Source of the DNA: Dehalococcoidia bacterium
Lineage (GTDB): Bacteria > Chloroflexota > Dehalococcoidia > SpSt-223
Assembly: GCA_026003895.1 (NCBI GenBank)
Contig: BPIC01000004.1
Location: 372,001 to 436,000, forward strand
Reading direction: 5' to 3'
Length of the DNA: 64,000 nt
Shown here: positions 27,203 through 35,521 of the stretch, piece by piece
Numbering within the stretch: the stretch's first letter is position 1
Layout of the letters: every line of letters starts with the position of its first letter
Notes under the pieces: generated by a model
What the model saw: only the letters and a program-made list of their open reading frames with translations
Databases searched by the model: none
Told to the model about the DNA's origin: nothing
Position numbers and translations under genes: made by a program

Positions 27203-27586
27203 ATGGCCCGAATTGCAGGTGTTGATATCCCGCGAGAGAAGCGCGTCGACATCTCGCTCCGCTACATCTACGGCATCGGTCCGTATTTGGCGAGCAAGGT
27301 GTGCGAGCAGGCGAACGTCAATCCAGCAACCCGTGTGCGGGATCTGACGGAAGATGAGGTCAACCGCCTTCGCGAGTTGATTGAGAAGACCTACGTGGTC
27401 GAGGGCGACCTTCGCCGCGAGGTCCAGATGAACATCAAGCGGCTGATCGATATCGGCTGCTATCGCGGGTCGCGACACCGCAAGGGCCTGCCGGTGCGCG
27501 GTCAGCGTACTCGGACGAATGCCCGCACCAAGCGCGGGGCACGCAAGACGGTCGCCGGCAAGCGGCGGTCGACAGCGAAGAAGTAA
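27203..27586 (+). CDS. rpsM: 30S ribosomal protein S13
   Basis: A 127-residue S13 starting [19 protein letters not shown]. The helix-turn-helix region [19 protein letters not shown] follows, and the C-terminus [20 protein letters not shown] with a Lys/Arg tail contacts tRNA and the intersubunit bridge. The Shine-Dalgarno (AAGGGTAA) is weak. Confidence 0.97.
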   Translation: MARIAGVDIPREKRVDISLRYIYGIGPYLASKVCEQANVNPATRVRDLTEDEVNRLRELIEKTYVVEGDLRREVQMNIKRLIDIGCYRGSRHRKGLPVRGQRTRTNARTKRGARKTVAGKRRSTAKK

Positions 27587-27607
27587 GCCGGAAGCGCGGA
27601 GAGAAGC

Positions 27608-28006
27608 ATGGCGGATCCTCGGCGACGCCCGCAGCGCGGCCGACGGCGCGAACGAAAGTCCGTGCCGCGCGGGCGTGCCTATGTGCAGTCCTCGTTCAAC
27701 AACACACTGGTCACGATCACCGATCCGAACGGCAACGCGCTCGCCTGGTCGAGCGCTGGGTCGTCAAACTTCAAAGGCTCTCGTAAGAGCACGCCGTTCG
27801 CCGCCCAAGTTGCCGCCGAAAACGCGGCGCGCAAGGCGATGGAGCATGGCGTTCGCCAGGTCGACGTGTTCGTTCGTGGTCCCGGCAGCGGCCGCGAGGC
27901 CGCGATCCGCGCCCTGCAAGCGAGCGGCATCGTCGTGACGAGCATTACCGACGTAACACCAATTCCGCACAACGGCTGCCGTCCGCCGAAGCGGCGCCGG
28001 GTGTAG
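27608..28006 (+). CDS. rpsK: 30S ribosomal protein S11
   Basis: A 132-residue S11 with the core motifs [39 protein letters not shown] and the C-terminal [20 protein letters not shown] basic N-terminal extension of about 20 residues precedes the core. It forms part of the 30S platform. Confidence 0.97.
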   Translation: MADPRRRPQRGRRRERKSVPRGRAYVQSSFNNTLVTITDPNGNALAWSSAGSSNFKGSRKSTPFAAQVAAENAARKAMEHGVRQVDVFVRGPGSGREAAIRALQASGIVVTSITDVTPIPHNGCRPPKRRRV

Positions 28007-28041
28007 CCCGGACCGCGAGCGGGAAGCAAGGAGAGACGAGG

Positions 28042-28671
28042 TTGGCTCGCTATCATGGTCCGGTCTGCCGACAATGCCGGCGGGCTGGCGAAAAGCTCTT
28101 TTTGAAGGGTGAACGCTGCTACACCCCCAAGTGCGCCATCGAGCGCCGGAACTTCCCGCCTGGTCAGACGGCGTCTGGACGGCGGCGCAAGCTCTCGGAG
28201 CGAGGCGTCCAACTGCGCGAGAAGCAAAAGGTGCGCCAGACCTATGGTGTGTTGGAGCGGCAATTCCGCCGCTACTTCGCCGAGGCGACCCGCCGGCCGG
28301 GGATGACTGGCCTCCAACTGCTCGAGCAGCTTGAATTGCGGCTCGATAGCGTGGTGTATCGGCTTGGGTTGGCCGATTCACGCAAGCAGGCGCGCCAAAT
28401 CGTCAATCATGGCCATATCGAGGTGAACGGCCGCAAGACCGACATCCCCTCGATGGTGCTGAAGCCGGGGATGGTCGTCGCCGTCCGGCCCAACAGCCGC
28501 ACCAAAGAGTATTTCAAGATTCAAGCCGAGAAACTTCCTGAAAAGTCGATTCCCGCTTGGCTCTCGCTCGACGCTGCCACGCTGACTGGCCGTGTGCTGA
28601 GCAAGCCATCGCGGGCGGAGATGCCGCAAAATCTCAACGAGCAAGCCGTCGTCGAGTACTACTCGCGTTAG
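28042..28671 (+). CDS. rpsD: 30S ribosomal protein S4 (zinc form)
   Basis: A 209-residue S4. The N-terminal cysteines CRQCRR and CYTPKC form the zinc site of the C+ type. The S4 RNA-binding domain is [34 protein letters not shown]. It starts with TTG after AAGGAGAGACG. S4 nucleates 30S assembly and in E. coli represses the alpha operon; no pseudoknot was searched for here. Confidence 0.97.
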   Translation: MARYHGPVCRQCRRAGEKLFLKGERCYTPKCAIERRNFPPGQTASGRRRKLSERGVQLREKQKVRQTYGVLERQFRRYFAEATRRPGMTGLQLLEQLELRLDSVVYRLGLADSRKQARQIVNHGHIEVNGRKTDIPSMVLKPGMVVAVRPNSRTKEYFKIQAEKLPEKSIPAWLSLDAATLTGRVLSKPSRAEMPQNLNEQAVVEYYSR

Positions 28672-28714
28672 TGACTGGGGTCGCGTCCAGCGACCGAATG
28701 GGTAGACCACCGTG

Positions 28715-29821
28715 ATGATAGATCGCGTTCGCGGCGCCGACGCTGCCGCGCCAGAGACGCAGACACCAAAGATTGAGCCGCTGGATGTCTTCTCGACCTA
28801 CGGCCGGTTTCTGATCGAGCCGCTCGAAGCCGGCTTCGGCACCACGCTCGGCAACGCGCTCCGTCGCGTGCTGCTCAGCTCGCTCCCGGGCGCGGCTGTC
28901 ACCCGTGTCAAGATCGACCAAGTGCAGCACGAATTTCAGCCGATCCCGCACGTCCGCGAGGATACCGTTGGGTTGCTGCTGAACATCAAAAAGATCCGCC
29001 TGCGCGCCTATTCGGACCGGCCGGGCCGGCTCATCTTGGACCGCCAAGGCCCGGGTGTTGTCACGGCTGCCGATATCGAGGTGCAGGGCGACTTCGAGAT
29101 CGTCAATCCCGATCTCTACCTCGCAACGATCGATTCCGCCGAGGGCCGGCTGTCGATCGAGTTCCAGGTCGAGCACGGCAAGGGCTATGTCCCCGCCACC
29201 TCCCGTGATGGCGGGGCGATCGGCGTCATTCCGGTCGATGCGATCTTCACGCCGGTGCGCAAGGTCAATTTCATCGTCGAGCCGATGCGCATCGAAGTGA
29301 CGAACTACGACCGGCTCGTCCTCGAATTGTGGACGGACGGGACGATCCAGCCGCTGGATGCCGTGACGCGTGCTGCGGCAATCCTGATTGACCATTTCCG
29401 GCTGTTCACCGACCTCAAGAAGCCAGGCCCGCGCCAGATCGAGCGCGCCCGCCCGGGCGCGAGCCTGCTGCCGCCGCAGTTGTACGAGACGCCGATCGAG
29501 GAGCTCGACCTTTCCGTTCGCACCTACAACGCGCTGAAACGCGCCCAGATCACCAAGGTCGGCCAGGTTGTCGAAATGAGCGACGACGACCTGATGGCGG
29601 TTCGCAACTTCGGCCGGAAGTCGCTCGATGAGCTGCGGCAGAAGCTCGCTCAACGCGGGTTTATCAGCCCCGACTCGATCAGCGCGGCAACCTCTGACGA
29701 GGAGGACGACGGCGAGGAGGCGGTCGGCGAGGACGGGACGGAATACCTGCGCGAGGCGGACGGCACGTTGATCCGCGATGAGTTCGGCAACCCGATCCCG
29801 AAAGAAGAGGGCACGCTATGA
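28715..29821 (+). CDS. rpoA: DNA-directed RNA polymerase subunit alpha
   Basis: About 368 residues. The N-terminal dimerisation domain has GRFLIEPLEAGFGTTLGNALRRVLLSSLPG; the C-terminal domain has LDLSVRTYNALKRAQITKVG and VRNFGRKSLDELRQKL, which contacts UP elements and activators. After the alpha-CTD there is an unusual tail of about 45 acidic residues (SDEEDDGEEAVGEDG) not found in common alpha subunits. GTG at 28712 and ATG at 28715 are adjacent; the ATG has the better spacing from GGTAGA. It overlaps rplQ by 4 nt. Confidence 0.96.
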   Translation: MIDRVRGADAAAPETQTPKIEPLDVFSTYGRFLIEPLEAGFGTTLGNALRRVLLSSLPGAAVTRVKIDQVQHEFQPIPHVREDTVGLLLNIKKIRLRAYSDRPGRLILDRQGPGVVTAADIEVQGDFEIVNPDLYLATIDSAEGRLSIEFQVEHGKGYVPATSRDGGAIGVIPVDAIFTPVRKVNFIVEPMRIEVTNYDRLVLELWTDGTIQPLDAVTRAAAILIDHFRLFTDLKKPGPRQIERARPGASLLPPQLYETPIEELDLSVRTYNALKRAQITKVGQVVEMSDDDLMAVRNFGRKSLDELRQKLAQRGFISPDSISAATSDEEDDGEEAVGEDGTEYLREADGTLIRDEFGNPIPKEEGTL

Positions 29822-30171
29822 GACACGCCGTTCGTGGCCGCCAATTCGGCCGGGATTCTGGTCATCGTAAGGCGATGTTTCGCAACCTCGTGACCGACGC
29901 CCTACGATACGAGGCAATCACGACCACTGAGGCGAAGGCGAAAGAGATCCGCCCGATGGTCGAGAAGATCATCACCTACGGGAAGGAAGGCACCGTGTAC
30001 GCACGTCGCAAGGCGGCACGTGTGCTCTACGATCCGTTGGTCGTGCGGAAGGTGTTTGATGTGATTGCGCCGCGGCTCGCCGACCGCCAAGGCGGCTACG
30101 TGCGAATCACCAAGCTCGGCGTTCGCAAGGGCGACGGCACGCCGATGGCGCGACTCGAGGTGCTGAGCTAG
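29818..30171 (+). CDS. rplQ: 50S ribosomal protein L17
   Basis: A 117-residue L17: MRHAVRGRQFGRDSGHRKAM, FRNLVTDALRYEAITTTEAKA and the C-terminal GGYVRITKLGVRKGDGTPMA. Located near the tunnel exit. ATGA overlap with rpoA; truA continues in the same frame directly after its TAG. Confidence 0.97.
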   Translation: MRHAVRGRQFGRDSGHRKAMFRNLVTDALRYEAITTTEAKAKEIRPMVEKIITYGKEGTVYARRKAARVLYDPLVVRKVFDVIAPRLADRQGGYVRITKLGVRKGDGTPMARLEVLS

Positions 30172-30954
30172 CTGGACCAGAGGCCCCACGCCTTTCGGCT
30201 TCGCGTCGCGTACGACGGTGCGGATTTTGCCGGGTTCCAACGCCAGCCGGCTCGACCGAGCGTCCAAGAGGCAATCGAGACCGCGCTATGGCGCTTGACG
30301 GGCGAGCGGATCACGATCCGTTACGCTGGCCGGACGGATGCTGGAGTCCACGCCGAAGGTCAGGTGATTGCCTTCGAGACGCGGCGGGAGCTGGACGAGC
30401 GGTCGGTGCTGGCGGGGCTCAATGCCAATCTGCCGCCGACCATCGTCGCGTGGGAGGCGACGGCGGTAGAGCCAGGCTACGACCCGCGGCGGCGGGCGCT
30501 CAGCCGGCGCTACCGCTACCAAATCGAACACCGGCCGTGGCCGACGCCCTTCCTGCGCCGCTATAGCTGGCACGTGCGGGAGGCGTTGGATATCGCGGCG
30601 ATGCACCGCGCTGCCCAAGCGCTGGTGGGTGAACACGACTTCGCGGCGTTCGCCCACCGGAGCGGGGTCGCGGTTGGTTCGACGGTGCGCCGAGTGACGT
30701 GGATCGCCGTTCGGCGCACAGAAGACCAAGTGCGGGTGGAGATTGAGGCGAATGCCTTCTTGCCGCACATGGTTCGGAATATCGTTGGCACGCTGGTCTG
30801 GATCGGCCGCGGCCGATTGGGAGAGAATGAGCTACCGCGGATTCTGGCGAGCCGGGACCGCCGGCGAGCCGGGCCGGCCGCGCCGGGTCACGGCTTGTTC
30901 CTTGTGCAGGTCCGCTACCCGGACGACCCCGAGGCAGTCGGGGAGAAGGAGTAA
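30172..30954 (+). CDS. truA: tRNA pseudouridine synthase A
   Basis: Modifies uridines 38-40 of the tRNA anticodon arm. The catalytic Asp is in [10 protein letters not shown], preceded by [16 protein letters not shown] and followed by [15 protein letters not shown] and [19 protein letters not shown]. The conserved N-terminus lies upstream of the first ATG (30295). The frame is open only back to the rplQ stop, and contains no ATG, GTG or TTG before the conserved part. The likeliest start is the CTG at 30172, adjoining the rplQ stop and 11 nt after GAGG, unless an indel hides a normal codon. About 260 residues, normal for TruA. Confidence 0.88.
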   Translation: MDQRPHAFRLRVAYDGADFAGFQRQPARPSVQEAIETALWRLTGERITIRYAGRTDAGVHAEGQVIAFETRRELDERSVLAGLNANLPPTIVAWEATAVEPGYDPRRRALSRRYRYQIEHRPWPTPFLRRYSWHVREALDIAAMHRAAQALVGEHDFAAFAHRSGVAVGSTVRRVTWIAVRRTEDQVRVEIEANAFLPHMVRNIVGTLVWIGRGRLGENELPRILASRDRRRAGPAAPGHGLFLVQVRYPDDPEAVGEKE

Positions 30955-30956
30955 CG

Positions 30957-31445
30957 ATGGCGGGTTATCGCACGTATAGCGCGACCCCGCGCGACATCCA
31001 TCGCGACTGGCACGTCATCGACGCCACCGGGCAAACGCTCGGCCGGCTGGCGACCCAGATCGCGACACTGCTGCGTGGGAAGCACAAACCGATCTACACC
31101 CCGCATCTGGACACCGGCGATTACGTCGTCGTCGTCAACGCCGGTAAGTTTCGTGTCTCCGGCAACCGCCTGACGGACAAGATTTACTATCGTCACTCCC
31201 AATATCCGGGCGGGCTGAAGGCGGTCACGATGCAGAAAATGCTCGAAACGCATCCGACGCGCATTATCGAGCACGCCGTCCGCGGGATGCTGCCGGACAC
31301 GAAGCTTGGCCGTGCCCAGTTCAAGAAGCTGAAGGTGTATGCTGGTCCGACTCATCCGCATGAGCGCCACATCGCTGGCTTGAAGAAGCAGCAAGAGAAG
31401 AAGCAGACCGTCGCCGCGACCGAGACGCCGGCGAAGGAGGCCTAG
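30957..31445 (+). CDS. rplM: 50S ribosomal protein L13
   Basis: A 162-residue L13: [40 protein letters not shown] and the signature [14 protein letters not shown]. The C-terminal 20 residues are a charged extension. GGGGAGAAGGAG is an exceptionally strong Shine-Dalgarno. Paired with rpsI as usual. Confidence 0.97.
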   Translation: MAGYRTYSATPRDIHRDWHVIDATGQTLGRLATQIATLLRGKHKPIYTPHLDTGDYVVVVNAGKFRVSGNRLTDKIYYRHSQYPGGLKAVTMQKMLETHPTRIIEHAVRGMLPDTKLGRAQFKKLKVYAGPTHPHERHIAGLKKQQEKKQTVAATETPAKEA

Positions 31446-31448
31446 CTC

Positions 31449-31847
31449 ATGACTACCCCACGAACCAGCCTCGGCGGCGGTGTCGGCAAGCGCAAGACCG
31501 CGGTCGCTCAGGTGCGCCTTGTGCCCGGCAACGGCCAGATTGTGGTCAACGGCCGGCCGCTCGAGGCGTACTTCCCGCGCCTGACCGACCAGATCATCGT
31601 CCAGACGCCGTTTCGCGTCGCCGGGGTCAGCAATTTCACCGCGATGGTGAAAGTCCAGGGCGGAGGCACGAGCGGGCAAGCCGGCGCGGTGCGCCACGCC
31701 ATCGCTCGCGCCCTGGTGGAGTACGACGAAGAGCTGCGCTCCGTGATGCGCCGCAATGGCCTGATGACGCGCGACGCCCGCATCAAAGAGCGCAAGAAGT
31801 ACGGTCTCAAGCGCGCTCGCAAGGCGCCGCAGTATACCAAGCGCTAG
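31449..31847 (+). CDS. rpsI: 30S ribosomal protein S9
   Basis: A 132-residue S9: GGGVGKRKTAVAQVRLVPGN, VQGGGTSGQAGAVRHAIARA and the conserved basic C-terminus KYGLKRARKAPQYTKR, whose last residues contact P-site tRNA. Last gene of the block; a terminator follows within 3 bp. Confidence 0.97.
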   Translation: MTTPRTSLGGGVGKRKTAVAQVRLVPGNGQIVVNGRPLEAYFPRLTDQIIVQTPFRVAGVSNFTAMVKVQGGGTSGQAGAVRHAIARALVEYDEELRSVMRRNGLMTRDARIKERKKYGLKRARKAPQYTKR

Positions 31848-31850
31848 TCG

Positions 31851-31881
31851 ACGCGCGGGGCGCCCGCGCGTTCACTTTTCG
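31851..31881 (+). terminator. intrinsic terminator of the ribosomal block
   Basis: ACGCGCGGG (31851-31859) pairs with CCCGCGCGT (31863-31871) around a 3-nt loop, then TTCACTTTT. It starts 3 bp after the rpsI stop. The following 230 bp up to 32109 hold no recognisable gene or tRNA. Confidence 0.75.
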
Positions 31882-32109
31882 ACGGCCTGACGACTGGGTC
31901 GCTTCGCATGTCGTCGGTGTGGCGTCCTCGAGCGCCGCGGGTCGGTAGCGGGCACAGGGCGCACCCGGCAGCGGCCTCGCTGAACCCAATGAAGGCGACG
32001 CCGCCCCGGCGTCGCTCGGGGTCCCAAGGTGCCTGCAACGTATGGTGTTGCAACCGCCAGCGGGGTGAGCGGCTCCACCCTTAGGTGTGAGGGTCGCGAA
32101 CTCGACGCG

Positions 32110-33204
32110 TCAGGAAAAGAGCCAACGTGTCAGGCCTTCGTTGGCGGGTCCATCCCACTCCGGGGTGAGCAGACCAAACGGCTCGCGTGCGCCGAACACG
32201 CGGCCACGCCCGGGCGTGGCGCTCGACATCGTGCCGTTCAGCGGCCAATAGGTCCAACTCGCGTCGCGTTCGTCGAGATAGTCCAGCAGCACACGCAGCC
32301 AGAGCGCGGTCGCCCGATCGGACCCCTCGGTCCATTCGCCGATGTCCAAGCCAAACTCGCCGACGAAGAGTGGGGTGTTGCCAAGGTCTCCCCAGCGCCG
32401 TTCCCACCGGCGCCGCATTGACTGAGCCGAGCGCGGTCGCGCGTGATACCAAACGTAATCGTGGACCGAGTAGACAAGCCGTCCCGGCGCTGGCAGCCGC
32501 ACCGGGGCATCGGCTGCGCCGCGCACGTCACTGGCGTGGTCGATGCCCTCCACAACAATCAGCAGGTCCGGATTTTCGGCGAGGATCGCGGCACCGGCCC
32601 GCTCGGCGGCATCGCGCCACGAGTAAGCTGGCTGGCGGCTCGTCCATCGCGCCGGGCCGCGAGGCTCGTTCCGAAGATCGGCGGCGATGACGAGCGGGTC
32701 CGCCCGGTAGCGTTGGGCCAGCAAGGTCCAGTGGGCGATCCAGACGGCCTCCGGGTAGGCCGAGACATGCCAGAGGTCGTTGCCGTCGCCCCGGTCACAG
32801 CACCAGTCAGCGAAGCTGGTGTGGTTGTCGAGGATAACCGCCAAGCCGGCGGCGGTGAGCGCTGCGACGGTCTGGTCGAACACGGCGAGCGCCGATTGGC
32901 CGCGAAGCGCGGGGTTGGCGGCAACCGCCGCATCGGGGACCGTGGGATTCTCCGCAACGAGCTGGTTCGAGAAGGGGAGGCGAACGCAGTTCGCCCCGAG
33001 CGCCGTGATCAGCGCGACGATCCGCTCGAGCGGCTGGCGGTGGAGGCCGCCGACGACGAAATCCGGGCTCTCGGCGCCATACCAATTGACGCCGCGCAGC
33101 CGCACGGACCGACCGTCGCGGTCGAGAATGGATCGGCCGGCGGCACGCAGGGGAGGTCGAATCCGCTCAGCCAGACGAGTGCTCTCGGGACGGGGCAGAT
33201 CCAA
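32110..33204 (-). CDS. glycoside hydrolase family 5 (endoglucanase-like)
   Basis: A (beta/alpha)8 glycosidase of the GH5 cellulase type, about 364 residues. Landmarks: SVRLRGVNWYG at the first strand, ALGANCVRLPFSN, AVILDNHT, the acid/base Glu in AADLRNEPRG, YSVHDYVWYH, and the nucleophile Glu in PLFVGEFGLD. A C-terminal Trp-rich strand (ASWTYWPLNG) follows. No signal peptide is visible from the chosen start. That start is uncertain: TTG at 33204 is the first plausible codon before the conserved part and overlaps the histidine-kinase gene by 38 nt; further upstream the same frame is only antiphase of that gene. Substrate is a guess (beta-1,4-glucan or mannan). Confidence 0.82.
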   Translation of the reverse strand: MDLPRPESTRLAERIRPPLRAAGRSILDRDGRSVRLRGVNWYGAESPDFVVGGLHRQPLERIVALITALGANCVRLPFSNQLVAENPTVPDAAVAANPALRGQSALAVFDQTVAALTAAGLAVILDNHTSFADWCCDRGDGNDLWHVSAYPEAVWIAHWTLLAQRYRADPLVIAADLRNEPRGPARWTSRQPAYSWRDAAERAGAAILAENPDLLIVVEGIDHASDVRGAADAPVRLPAPGRLVYSVHDYVWYHARPRSAQSMRRRWERRWGDLGNTPLFVGEFGLDIGEWTEGSDRATALWLRVLLDYLDERDASWTYWPLNGTMSSATPGRGRVFGAREPFGLLTPEWDGPANEGLTRWLFS

Positions 33205-34534
33205 CGGCGGCGACTGGCAGCGTGAATGAGAACTCCGAGCCGACGTTGACTTCGCTCGTTGCCCAAATGCGGCCGCCGTGTGCTTGCACGGTATGTTTGG
33301 CGATGGCCAAGCCGAGCCCAGCGCCGGTGTTGGCGCGGGAGCGATTGGCCTTGTAAAACCGTTCGAAGACGCGGCCAAGCTCCTCAGGTGCGATTCCGAC
33401 GCCGGTGTCGCGCACCCAGAACCGGACAAATGCGGGGGTGGTTGGGGTCGATTCGATGACCATCGGGTCGACCCCAACGGTGACGGTTCCGCCGGGTGGC
33501 GTGAACTTGATGGCGTTGTGGACGAGGTTGACGAGCGCTTGCTCGACGCGTTGCGGGTCGGCGGCGACGGCGGGTAGACCGATCGGCGCGTCGACCTCGA
33601 GCGTTAGTCCGGCACGAGTCGCTTGCCCGGCGAGGCGCTCCGCCACGGCATGGCAGAGCGTTTCGGGCGCCACTGGCTCAAGACGCATGGCGAGTTCGCC
33701 GGATTCGATGCGGGTCAACTCGAACAGTTCTTCGACCATCTGGTTGAGGCGGTCGACCTCGACTTCGATCCGGCTAAGGAAGGATCGCGACACTGTGGGG
33801 TCGTCGAGTGCGCCGTCGAGCAGCGTCTCGGTGAGCGCTTTGAGCGACGCGACAGGGGTACGCAACTCGTGGGAGACGTTGGCGATAAAGTCGCGTCGCA
33901 CGGTCTCGGCGCGGCGCAGCTCGGTCACGTCTTGCAGGAGAAGGACGACCGGGACATCGCCGGGCTGAGCGGGGCGGGCGATAGCGTGAACGAAGCGTTT
34001 TGGCGCCGTGAGCTCGACGACAATCGGCTGGGGCTGCTCGCCACGGAGCGCTTCCCGTGCAAGCTCCACCAGTTCGTGCTGACGGACCGTCTGGACGAGG
34101 GTGCCACCCTGCCCGAGGGTGCCAAGCAGATCGCCGGCGGCCCGGTTGGCGAGCTCGACCCGGCCGTGCGCATCGAGAATGACGACGCCGACGGGCAGTC
34201 GCTCGACGACCGCTTCCCAGCGGCGCTGCTTGGCGGCTGCTTCATCGCGGAGGGCGAGACGCGAATCGGCCAGCGCCCGGACGGCGCGGCGCAATCCAGC
34301 AAGGCCTCGCCCGCTCGTGCCGACCGGCCCGCCAGCCAGCCGGACGAACTCCTCGCGCACCTCCTCGACCGGCGCGAGTATCCACCGAGAGGCGAACAGA
34401 GCGAGAAGCGCGGCAAGGACTCCGCTGGGAAGGGCGGCGAGCCCGGCAAGCCAGCCAACGAAGGGCGTGAGCAGCAGCATACTCAGGCTGGCGATGATGC
34501 CGGTGGCGACGACGATGCGCAGCCGCAGCCCCAC
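33167..34534 (-). CDS. PAS-containing sensor histidine kinase (PhoR/WalK-like)
   Basis: A membrane-bound sensor of about 455 residues. Two N-terminal hydrophobic helices (IVVATGIIASLSMLLL and the next, around AALLALFASRW) are followed by a short linker. A PAS fold comes next (VERLPVGVVILDAHGRVELA). The H-box is FIANVSHELRTPVASLK, the N-box LVNLVHNAIKFTPPGG, and the ATPase boxes are RDTGVGIAPEE and GAGLGLAIAKHTVQAHGG. GTG at 34534 lies one base after the response-regulator stop with AAGG six bases before it. An upstream GTG at 34564 would overlap that gene. There is almost no periplasmic loop, so membrane or cytoplasmic sensing is likely. Confidence 0.9.
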   Translation of the reverse strand: MGLRLRIVVATGIIASLSMLLLTPFVGWLAGLAALPSGVLAALLALFASRWILAPVEEVREEFVRLAGGPVGTSGRGLAGLRRAVRALADSRLALRDEAAAKQRRWEAVVERLPVGVVILDAHGRVELANRAAGDLLGTLGQGGTLVQTVRQHELVELAREALRGEQPQPIVVELTAPKRFVHAIARPAQPGDVPVVLLLQDVTELRRAETVRRDFIANVSHELRTPVASLKALTETLLDGALDDPTVSRSFLSRIEVEVDRLNQMVEELFELTRIESGELAMRLEPVAPETLCHAVAERLAGQATRAGLTLEVDAPIGLPAVAADPQRVEQALVNLVHNAIKFTPPGGTVTVGVDPMVIESTPTTPAFVRFWVRDTGVGIAPEELGRVFERFYKANRSRANTGAGLGLAIAKHTVQAHGGRIWATSEVNVGSEFSFTLPVAAVGSAPSREHSSG

Positions 34535-34535
34535 C

Positions 34536-35228
34536 TCAGGCCTTAAATCGGTAGCCCACTCCACGGACGGTTTGGATCAAGTCCGGCCGCCCGGGGTCGT
34601 CCTCGATCTTTTCGCGAAGCCCGCGAATGTGGACGTCGACGGTACGCGTTCCACCATCGTACTCGTAGCCCCAGAGGTTTTGGAGCAGCACGTCGCGCGT
34701 GAGCACCCGACCGCGGTTCCGCATCAGGTAGGCCAGCAGGTCGAACTCTTTCGGCTTGAGGGCGATCGGCCGGCCGGCGCGGGTAACCTCGTGGCGGGCC
34801 AAATCAACGGTCAGGTCGCCCGCGGTAAGCTGTTCGTCGGTTGACGTCTGTGGCTCGGCTCGCAGCATCTGAACGCGCCGCAGCGACGCCCGCACGCGCG
34901 CCAAGAGCTCGCGGAAGCTGAATGGCTTGGCAAGGTAATCGTCTGCGCCGATTTCGAGGCCGACTACCTTGTCGATCTCGCTGGCCTTGGCGGTGAGCAT
35001 CAGGATGGGCGAGGTTGTCTCGCTGCGTAAGGTGCGGCATACCTCGAAGCCGTCGAGCTTCGGAAGCATCACGTCCAGCACGATAAGGTCCGGGCGCAGG
35101 CGGCGCGCCACCTCGAGCGCTTCGAGCCCATCGTAGGCGACGCTGACGTCGTGACCTTCGCGCTTGAGGTTATAGCGGATGGTGTCGACGAGCGATGGCT
35201 CGTCGTCGACAACTAGGATCCGAGCCAA
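34536..35228 (-). CDS. OmpR/PhoB-family response regulator
   Basis: A 230-residue two-component regulator. The receiver domain has the acidic pair in ILVVDDEPSL, the phospho-acceptor Asp in LIVLDVMLPKLDG, Thr in PILMLTAKAS and Lys in DYLAKPFSF. The winged-helix DNA-binding domain has LKPKEFDLLAYLMRNRGRVL and YDGGTRTVDVHIRGLREKI. It starts with TTG after GGGATG. Being cotranscribed with the PAS kinase gene, the pair resembles PhoRP or WalKR, but the target genes cannot be named from the window. Confidence 0.93.
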   Translation of the reverse strand: MARILVVDDEPSLVDTIRYNLKREGHDVSVAYDGLEALEVARRLRPDLIVLDVMLPKLDGFEVCRTLRSETTSPILMLTAKASEIDKVVGLEIGADDYLAKPFSFRELLARVRASLRRVQMLRAEPQTSTDEQLTAGDLTVDLARHEVTRAGRPIALKPKEFDLLAYLMRNRGRVLTRDVLLQNLWGYEYDGGTRTVDVHIRGLREKIEDDPGRPDLIQTVRGVGYRFKA

Positions 35229-35521
35229 AAGAACATCCCTCTCTCAATGTCCGGCCACCCGACCTGCGACGCGGTGGTGGGCGCCACGCTGAGCTTGGCT
35301 GCCGGGAGCGCGAGGCCGGCAAAGGCGGCGGCCGGTGGCAAGAAGAATACGATTCCGAGCCAGGCGACGAGCCCAACGACGAGGGTAATCACGATGGCGA
35401 GCACGATCCGCAGGCGAGCGCGGTTCGTGCGCCGGCGCTGCGCTTCGAGAATGCGCGACTGGCGCAGCTCCTTCCGCCGGGCAATTCGCTCGGTCGCGCG
35501 GTTTGGCGGCTGATTGGTCAT
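35213..35521 (-). CDS. small single-pass membrane protein
   Basis: A 102-residue protein with a basic, Arg-rich N-terminus (RIARRKELRQSRILEAQRRR), one long hydrophobic segment (VLAIVITLVVGLVAWLGIVF) and a short extracytoplasmic C-terminal part. The basic side suggests N-in topology. ATG at 35521 follows GGAGAGGAAA; a TTG four codons earlier is less likely. It overlaps the lipoprotein gene by 4 nt and the response-regulator gene by 16 nt, so all are cotranscribed and perhaps translationally coupled. I do not recognise a family. Confidence 0.7.
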   Translation of the reverse strand: MTNQPPNRATERIARRKELRQSRILEAQRRRTNRARLRIVLAIVITLVVGLVAWLGIVFFLPPAAAFAGLALPAAKLSVAPTTASQVGWPDIERGMFFWLGS

